DNA of 64,000 nt from Flavipsychrobacter sp. (lineage in GTDB: Bacteria; Bacteroidota; Bacteroidia; Chitinophagales; Chitinophagaceae), in contig JAEUVF010000010.1 of assembly GCA_016787265.1 (NCBI GenBank), forward strand, positions 349,591-413,590, in the 5' to 3' direction. The notes under the pieces are model-generated. The model was not told the origin of the DNA and did no database searches. It saw nothing but the letters and a program-made list of their open reading frames with translations. Each line of letters starts with the position of its first letter. Within the stretch, counting starts at the first letter, position 1. Made by a program: the position numbers and the translations under genes. This document shows, piece by piece, positions 59,356 to 64,000 of this stretch.

Positions 59356-61782
59356 TTAATTCCCTGTTATCAAATCAAACTCTTTTAACAACGCGATCAG
59401 TCGGGGTTGGTTCACTAATCTGCGATCCATTTGATTCCGGACACTATCTGAAATAAACCAGTTCATGGCATAGGGTCCTTTTGAAAGCGTATCACCAGGT
59501 ACGTCCGGATCATTGTACAAATGGATGGGAATGTATTCAAAAGACCGAAAAACACCTTTTGTTCCCTGTTGCTGCAGGTCCTGAATATAGGTGATGAAGC
59601 GGCGATCATTCACGGTTGTCTGCATATCAAATGCACCGGTGATAGTGAGCAGCGGCGAGAGCAGATCGTTGACAAATGGACCGATTGGCTTTAATGGAAC
59701 ACTCCCCTGTGGACTGTTGGTTATCTGGATTACCCGAATGTTCAGTTTTGCTGATCGTTTTCGTATTTCATCATCCGGACTGGCAGCTGCCAGTTTAAGA
59801 AGCGTCCTGATCATTTCCTGCACAGCACCGGCTCCGGAATTATCAAAATACCCCCCGTCTACGAAATAATGCGCCCTGGTTGTGTCTGTACCGTTGGGAG
59901 AGGAGGGCGTTTTGACCTGGTTGATGCGTCCGGCCGGACTTATATACGGAAATCTTGCTCCCAATATCGTAGCTGTGTTTAGACGGATGGTTTGATCTTT
60001 GGGCAAAAGTGCCACAACATCTACCCGGCGGTTGAAAATATTCGGTGCGATATGAATATTGGATACCACAGCAGGGTTTCCATCTTTCACGCGGGTTGTA
60101 TTTATAAACAGTACCGGCAATGAATGTGGTACTCCGGTTTTGGTAAGGCACTGATCAAACCAGGTACTGTCAAATCCAACCCGATAATAGGATGCATCAA
60201 TGCCTCTTTCAATGGCCTGTTCCAGCGCTTCCGCGCGGTCTTCATTGGGCACTACCTGGTTAAACAATGGGATATAGTTGAAAAAATCCGGTCCCAGCAT
60301 CCTGGCAAGGGTGAAGCTCAAAAAATCCTGCCGGAGAAACTCCCGGCCGGATACTTCAAATCCTTTTACCGGTTCTTTATTTTGCTGATGCAGTAAGGTT
60401 GTATAATAATTAGCAATACCCAACCCGCCTCCGGAAGTACCTGATAAACAAAAAAGATGACGGGAAAACCGGCCGCGGGGATCCTGTAGGGACGCGTCTT
60501 CCAGTTTTCCCAAAACGGATGCTACCCAATAGGCTGATCTGGAAGCGCCGCCATTCGCCAATACCAGGTACATATCATAGGAATTGGCCGTATCGATTTC
60601 CGGCCTTGATTTCACCCAGTGATAAAAATATTCGGATAACTGCTGCCGCTTTTCATAGATCGCCGGATCCAGTTGCCGCTCTGATAACCTTCCTGTTCTT
60701 ACGATATGATGATCCGGTGTTGGAAGAAATGCAGCAAACAGGAAAATAAAAAAATGAAAATTGACCTGGAATTTACAGGAAAAGGCAGACAGCATATTGC
60801 CAAAGCCCAGGAGAACTGCGAAGGCAAGCAGGATTACTGCAAAAGGTCCCATTTGTACACTGGCTGCAAGGGAGTTAATCGCAAGGAGATAAAAGCATAA
60901 CCCGATTGCTGCCACCAGGTTAAAAACAGCGAAATAATTTTTCTCTTCGTTCGGCAGGTGTAAAAATTTCATTGACCGCTCCACCAGCTTTTCAAAAGGT
61001 TTGGCGGGATGAATGCCCGTTATCCGGCCTGCCTTCGATCCTTCCCTGATCATGTGTTGCCGGCGTACATTGATGTACAGCATATAGAGAAAAAACAGGA
61101 GCAGTAGCAGCAGCAGAATATAGGGCACGCGACTGAAGAGATCATATTTTACATATAAAACCGGCAGCAGCAGTACCAGCCCGAATAGAACCCAGGCGAT
61201 ATTTCTTAATAAGACGGATTTGCCCGGAAGTTGCACCAGCCGGATCAGCGTGCGATCAACCAACCAGGTAAGTAAGGCAGATCCAATCAACACCAGGAAA
61301 GGTTGATCCTGAATCCAGCTATCGGGAAAAAGAAGCAGGCTCAGCACAATCATAACTACTAACAGGCATCCATAACCGATGATTCGGGGAAACCTGTGCA
61401 GGAACCGCAATTCCATATCGTATAAGGATGCATAGGCCTGATCACTTAACACGGGATCTATAATTCTTACAGCCTCCCGGTGTTGCCAGCCTTTGATGTA
61501 AGCAACCATCCGGGATGAATACCAACTGACATAAACCCAGAAAAAAATCGCCACCAGGAAGATCATCTTGGCGGCCAGTACATGACCAAAAGCGCCTGCA
61601 GTTTCAGTGAATGAAATCAGTATATCCTGTCCCTGGCTCAGTTGAGAAAATACCACCATGGCCAGGATGATGAATACCAGCGATGGGAAAAACAGCCAGC
61701 AACTCCGTAGCAGGTTCGACAGGAATCGTAAAAAGGGATATTTTCTGAGTCGGATCGATAAGAAAATACTTCCTGTACGCAT
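59356..61782 (-). CDS. Patatin-like phospholipase with large membrane region
   Basis: The 808-residue protein has about eight to ten hydrophobic helices in the first 360 residues, in two groups. A patatin-like domain follows, from about 405 to 740. It contains a Gly-rich oxyanion-like segment (Asn-Gly-Gly-Ala-Ser-Arg-Ser-Ala near 411), the nucleophile Gly-Thr-Ser-Gly-Gly-Gly near 450, and a catalytic Asp in Asp-Gly-Gly-Tyr-Phe-Asp-Asn near 633. Patatins hydrolyse phospholipid acyl chains. The large helical N-terminus is unusual and probably holds the enzyme at the inner membrane. It ends an operon after obgE with a 10-bp gap. Confidence 0.85.
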   Translation of the reverse strand: MRTGSIFLSIRLRKYPFLRFLSNLLRSCWLFFPSLVFIILAMVVFSQLSQGQDILISFTETAGAFGHVLAAKMIFLVAIFFWVYVSWYSSRMVAYIKGWQHREAVRIIDPVLSDQAYASLYDMELRFLHRFPRIIGYGCLLVVMIVLSLLLFPDSWIQDQPFLVLIGSALLTWLVDRTLIRLVQLPGKSVLLRNIAWVLFGLVLLLPVLYVKYDLFSRVPYILLLLLLLFFLYMLYINVRRQHMIREGSKAGRITGIHPAKPFEKLVERSMKFLHLPNEEKNYFAVFNLVAAIGLCFYLLAINSLAASVQMGPFAVILLAFAVLLGFGNMLSAFSCKFQVNFHFFIFLFAAFLPTPDHHIVRTGRLSERQLDPAIYEKRQQLSEYFYHWVKSRPEIDTANSYDMYLVLANGGASRSAYWVASVLGKLEDASLQDPRGRFSRHLFCLSGTSGGGLGIANYYTTLLHQQNKEPVKGFEVSGREFLRQDFLSFTLARMLGPDFFNYIPLFNQVVPNEDRAEALEQAIERGIDASYYRVGFDSTWFDQCLTKTGVPHSLPVLFINTTRVKDGNPAVVSNIHIAPNIFNRRVDVVALLPKDQTIRLNTATILGARFPYISPAGRINQVKTPSSPNGTDTTRAHYFVDGGYFDNSGAGAVQEMIRTLLKLAAASPDDEIRKRSAKLNIRVIQITNSPQGSVPLKPIGPFVNDLLSPLLTITGAFDMQTTVNDRRFITYIQDLQQQGTKGVFRSFEYIPIHLYNDPDVPGDTLSKGPYAMNWFISDSVRNQMDRRLVNQPRLIALLKEFDLITGN

Positions 61783-61792
61783 ATGAAAAGGT

Positions 61793-62797
61793 TTAGTCCA
61801 CCGGTCGGTTGAGGATCTGCCAGAGCAGGTCTTTTAATTCCTTCAGCCCCTGTTGGGTTACAGAAGATATGAAAAGATGCGGATATTCGGCAGGCAGCTC
61901 CTTACTGATGGCTGCTTTTAACTCATCATCCAGCATATCGCTTTTGCTTATAGCAATTACAATATCTTTTTCCAGTAACTCCGGGTTGTATTCTTCCAGT
62001 TCGTTGAGTAAGATTTCAAATTCCTTACGATGATCCTTGCTGTCGGCAGGTATCAGGAACAGGAGGGCGGAGTTGCGTTCAATATGACGGAGGAACCGGT
62101 GCCCCAGTCCGCGCCCTTCTGCCGCCCCTTCAATAATTCCGGGCAGGTCGGCAATACAGAATGATTTTCCATCCCGGTATTCCACCATTCCCAGTTGAGG
62201 ACTCAGCGTCGTAAAGGCATAATCCGCAATCTTGGGTTTGGCAGCCGTGATCACACTCAGCAGGGTAGATTTACCGGCATTCGGGAAACCTACCAGTCCT
62301 ACATCCGCCAGCACTTTTAATTCCAGTATTTTATAACCCTCCACTCCGGGTTCTCCGGGTTGGGCATGTTCCGGAGCCTGATTGGTGGGAGTGGCAAATC
62401 GGGCATTTCCAAGCCCGCCACGGCCTCCTTTCATCAGAATGATTTCCTGCCCGTCTTCCAGGATTTCGGCTTCTTTTTCGCCGGTTTCCTCGTCAAAGGC
62501 GATGGTTCCAAGTGGCACATCGATGTAAATATCCTTTCCGCTGCGACCGGTAGAGTTATTACCGCTTCCACTTTCGCCGTTTTCGGCAAGAATATTTTTG
62601 TGATAACGAAGATGTAAGAGTGTCCAGAGGTTTTTGTTACCACGCAGGATAATATGCGCACCCCGGCCGCCGTCGCCCCCATCGGGACCGGCTTTCGGGT
62701 TGAACTTGGTTCGCATGAAATGTTTACTTCCGGCTCCGCCATGACCGCTTCGGCAAAAGACGCGGATCTGGTCAACAAAATTTGATTTCTCTGACAC
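61793..62797 (-). CDS. obgE: GTPase ObgE/CgtA
   Basis: ObgE is an essential GTPase that acts in 50S ribosome assembly and stress control. The 334-residue protein has the glycine-rich Obg domain (about residues 1-158) and a G domain with Gly-Phe-Pro-Asn-Ala-Gly-Lys-Ser-Thr (about 166-174), Asp-Leu-Pro-Gly-Ile-Ile-Glu-Gly near 213, and Ser-Lys-Ser-Asp near 285 as the NKxD equivalent. The start is unusual: the family N-terminus Ser-Glu-Lys-Ser-Asn-Phe begins after GTG at 62795-62797, and no ATG fits. The extra C-terminal OCT domain is absent, as expected. Confidence 0.94.
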   Translation of the reverse strand: MSEKSNFVDQIRVFCRSGHGGAGSKHFMRTKFNPKAGPDGGDGGRGAHIILRGNKNLWTLLHLRYHKNILAENGESGSGNNSTGRSGKDIYIDVPLGTIAFDEETGEKEAEILEDGQEIILMKGGRGGLGNARFATPTNQAPEHAQPGEPGVEGYKILELKVLADVGLVGFPNAGKSTLLSVITAAKPKIADYAFTTLSPQLGMVEYRDGKSFCIADLPGIIEGAAEGRGLGHRFLRHIERNSALLFLIPADSKDHRKEFEILLNELEEYNPELLEKDIVIAISKSDMLDDELKAAISKELPAEYPHLFISSVTQQGLKELKDLLWQILNRPVD

Positions 62798-62827
62798 GGT
62801 TATACGCTGTTAATGCGCGAAGGTAGT

Positions 62828-63418
62828 TCATTTGGACAACTGCCATGTTTCATACAGGATCTCCTGGTTGGGGCGGTCGGCCGGAAGCTCAGTTAATGGT
62901 TCGCAAACCTGGCTATATTGCTGCATTTCTTTGGGCAGTGCCTGGTATAAGGCGGTGCCTTTAGTTTTCCAGGAAAGCATTTCGTCACTTACTTCCTTAA
63001 TGATTTTTCCAGGGTTGCCCACTACCAGGCTTCGGGGAGGAATAATGGTTCCTTCTTTAATAAAACTCAATGCACCAACGATGGATTCATCACCCAGTTC
63101 CACGCGATCCATGATCACCGAGTTCATTCCTACCAGGCAATTACGCCCGATCTGTGCGCCGTGAATTACTGCACCATGACCAATATGCGCACCCTGTTTA
63201 AGTAGTACTGTATAACCTGGAAACATATGAATGGTGCAGTTTTCCTGCACATTACAGCCGTCTTCCAGAATGATGCCACCCCAGTCTGCACGTAAAGCTG
63301 CACCCGGACCAATATAACAATCTTTCCCAATGATCACATTTCCGGTTATGCATGCCTGTGGGTGTACATAGGAACTTGGATGTACTACCGGAATAAATCC
63401 TTTGAATGAAATAAACAT
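62828..63418 (-). CDS. Hexapeptide-repeat protein, PaaY/CaiE type
   Basis: The 196-residue protein is a left-handed beta-helix built of hexapeptide repeats. It contains the gamma-carbonic anhydrase-like Ala-Asp-Trp-Gly segment and Ile-Gly-His-Gly-Ala-Val-Ile-His-Gly near residue 78. The C-terminal helix resembles PaaY/CaiE. His residues at 68 and nearby could bind a metal. PaaY acts as a thioesterase in phenylacetate breakdown, but no other paa genes are here, so the function is uncertain. It lies 31 bp before obgE and is probably in the same transcript. Confidence 0.82.
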   Translation of the reverse strand: MFISFKGFIPVVHPSSYVHPQACITGNVIIGKDCYIGPGAALRADWGGIILEDGCNVQENCTIHMFPGYTVLLKQGAHIGHGAVIHGAQIGRNCLVGMNSVIMDRVELGDESIVGALSFIKEGTIIPPRSLVVGNPGKIIKEVSDEMLSWKTKGTALYQALPKEMQQYSQVCEPLTELPADRPNQEILYETWQLSK

Positions 63419-63437
63419 ATTTAAAACTAGTGAAGAA

Positions 63438-64000
63438 TCAGGATTTCGCTTTGATTTTCCGGATCCATCTTACCATTCCGTAAATGATGGCAAATCCTCC
63501 GGCGATAAATAAAAAAACGCCCAATACTACTGGGCCTTCACAAGCAATAGCACAGGATAAGGCTGCCAGTAAAAGAAGTAGCAAAACGCCGCCAACTATT
63601 ATCAGGGCAATCTTACCACCCTGGCCCTTCTGTTGATTCGTTTTTATTTCTTTTTTTAAGGTTCTGTATTGTGCACGTACTTCTTTTCTCCAGGCTTTTC
63701 TGGCCAGTTTTTCAGTGTTTGCTTTATTCTCTTCTACCATGCTGCTTGCCTGTAAACCCTGGTGAACATTAAACACCGTCATGTTCCTGTTAAAAGCAAC
63801 CAGTACAGCAAGATAGCTCATGGCAATGATAGAGATATCCAATAATTTTCTTCGTAAATAGGTGCCTAATAGCTTTCGTTTTGTTTTAATTTTTGCCGAG
63901 TAGATAAAGGCATAACCTGCCATAACAAAGCTGATGGCCAGGTAAAACATCCAGATCGGAAGGAAAAATTCAGTGTCTTTTAAAATGGCGGCAAGCCAAA
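63438..64000 (-). CDS. Membrane protein, partial at right edge
   Basis: The reading frame is open up to the right edge, so the 5' end lies outside the window. The visible 187 codons begin Trp-Leu-Ala-Ala-Ile-Leu and continue through the internal Met at 63950 without a stop, so that Met is not the true start. There are at least two helices near the N-terminal side, then a basic cytoplasmic-looking stretch with Arg-Lys-Ala-Trp-Arg-Lys, and two closely spaced helices near the C-terminus (Ala-Leu-Ile-Ile-Val-Gly-Gly-Val and Val-Phe-Leu-Phe-Ile-Ala-Gly). I do not recognise the family. Confidence 0.7.
   Translation of the reverse strand, partial: WLAAILKDTEFFLPIWMFYLAISFVMAGYAFIYSAKIKTKRKLLGTYLRRKLLDISIIAMSYLAVLVAFNRNMTVFNVHQGLQASSMVEENKANTEKLARKAWRKEVRAQYRTLKKEIKTNQQKGQGGKIALIIVGGVLLLLLLAALSCAIACEGPVVLGVFLFIAGGFAIIYGMVRWIRKIKAKS

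Noticed and set aside
61799-61812. CACCGGTCGG match at the end of obgE
   Set aside because: Ten- to eleven-base match to the dispersed repeat, but without a second arm; it encodes the obgE C-terminus and is probably chance.
1-64000. tRNA, rRNA, CRISPR arrays, integrases and insertion sequences
   Set aside because: None seen: gaps between genes are short and do not show cloverleaf, spacer-repeat or transposase patterns on reading both strands.

Overview
The window is a 64-kb chromosomal segment of a Bacteroidota bacterium, most likely a member of the Chitinophagaceae or a close relative. The evidence is the style of the genes and signals. Lipoproteins carry Bacteroidota signals, including a Ser-Asp run after the lipobox cysteine. 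There is a TonB receptor with a carboxypeptidase-D-like N-terminal domain, a PorT-type barrel, a DUF5106/TlpA-like thioredoxin protein and a LytS/LytTR pair. Promoters match the Bacteroidota consensus TTG-N19-TAnnTTTG upstream of metF and rlmD. No rRNA, tRNA, CRISPR array, integrase or insertion sequence was seen. The assignment rests on recognition of families by eye, not on a database search.

Layout. 0.1-4.5 kb: a + strand run with a LON-domain protein, coaX, an outer-membrane protein, lptC and an aldo/keto reductase. It ends in a GGTCGGGTGGC-type repeat, a clear terminator and about 500 bp of T/G-rich repeats. 5-11.5 kb: an HSDL2-like SDR, lysS, an LpxH-like phosphoesterase with a glycosyltransferase, and a fumarylacetoacetase-family/flavin-reductase pair. 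11.5-18.5 kb: a serine hydrolase-polysaccharide deacetylase fusion, fabG, a FemAB-like acetyltransferase, a GH3 enzyme, lptB and metF. 18.5-28.7 kb: a PorT barrel, a parvulin PPIase and a TlpA-like protein (- strand). Then come rlmD, an intact and a degenerate rhomboid, an endonuclease/exonuclease/phosphatase protein, cysS and a Dabb protein (+ strand).

28.8-52.2 kb is a sugar-catabolic region for L-rhamnose. A GH78 alpha-L-rhamnosidase and a two-domain esterase would free rhamnose from glycans. A GntR/LacI-type regulator with a palindromic operator faces a ThuA-PQQ dehydrogenase-PKD-cytochrome c lipoprotein and a TonB receptor. RhaT imports rhamnose. An isomerase, a kinase and a fused aldolase/dehydrogenase convert it to DHAP and L-lactate, and a LutABC-type complex could oxidise lactate to pyruvate. 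An S9 peptidase and an MpaB-like oxygenase lie between the rha and lut genes.

53-57.6 kb holds the most interesting regulatory arrangement. Two fasciclin lipoprotein genes each have a pair of ACAGTTCAC-like direct repeats upstream, spaced exactly 21 bp apart. That is the geometry of LytTR-regulator binding sites, and a LytS kinase and LytTR regulator gene follow directly. 57.6-64 kb: mnmD, a 3-methyladenine glycosylase, a small secreted protein, a membrane-anchored patatin, obgE, a PaaY-like hexapeptide protein and a membrane protein cut by the right edge.

Two other themes recur. Several convergent gene pairs are separated by long hairpins or share interlocked stop codons. A dispersed palindromic GC-rich repeat also occurs, one copy of which lies in frame inside the linker of the hydrolase-deacetylase fusion.
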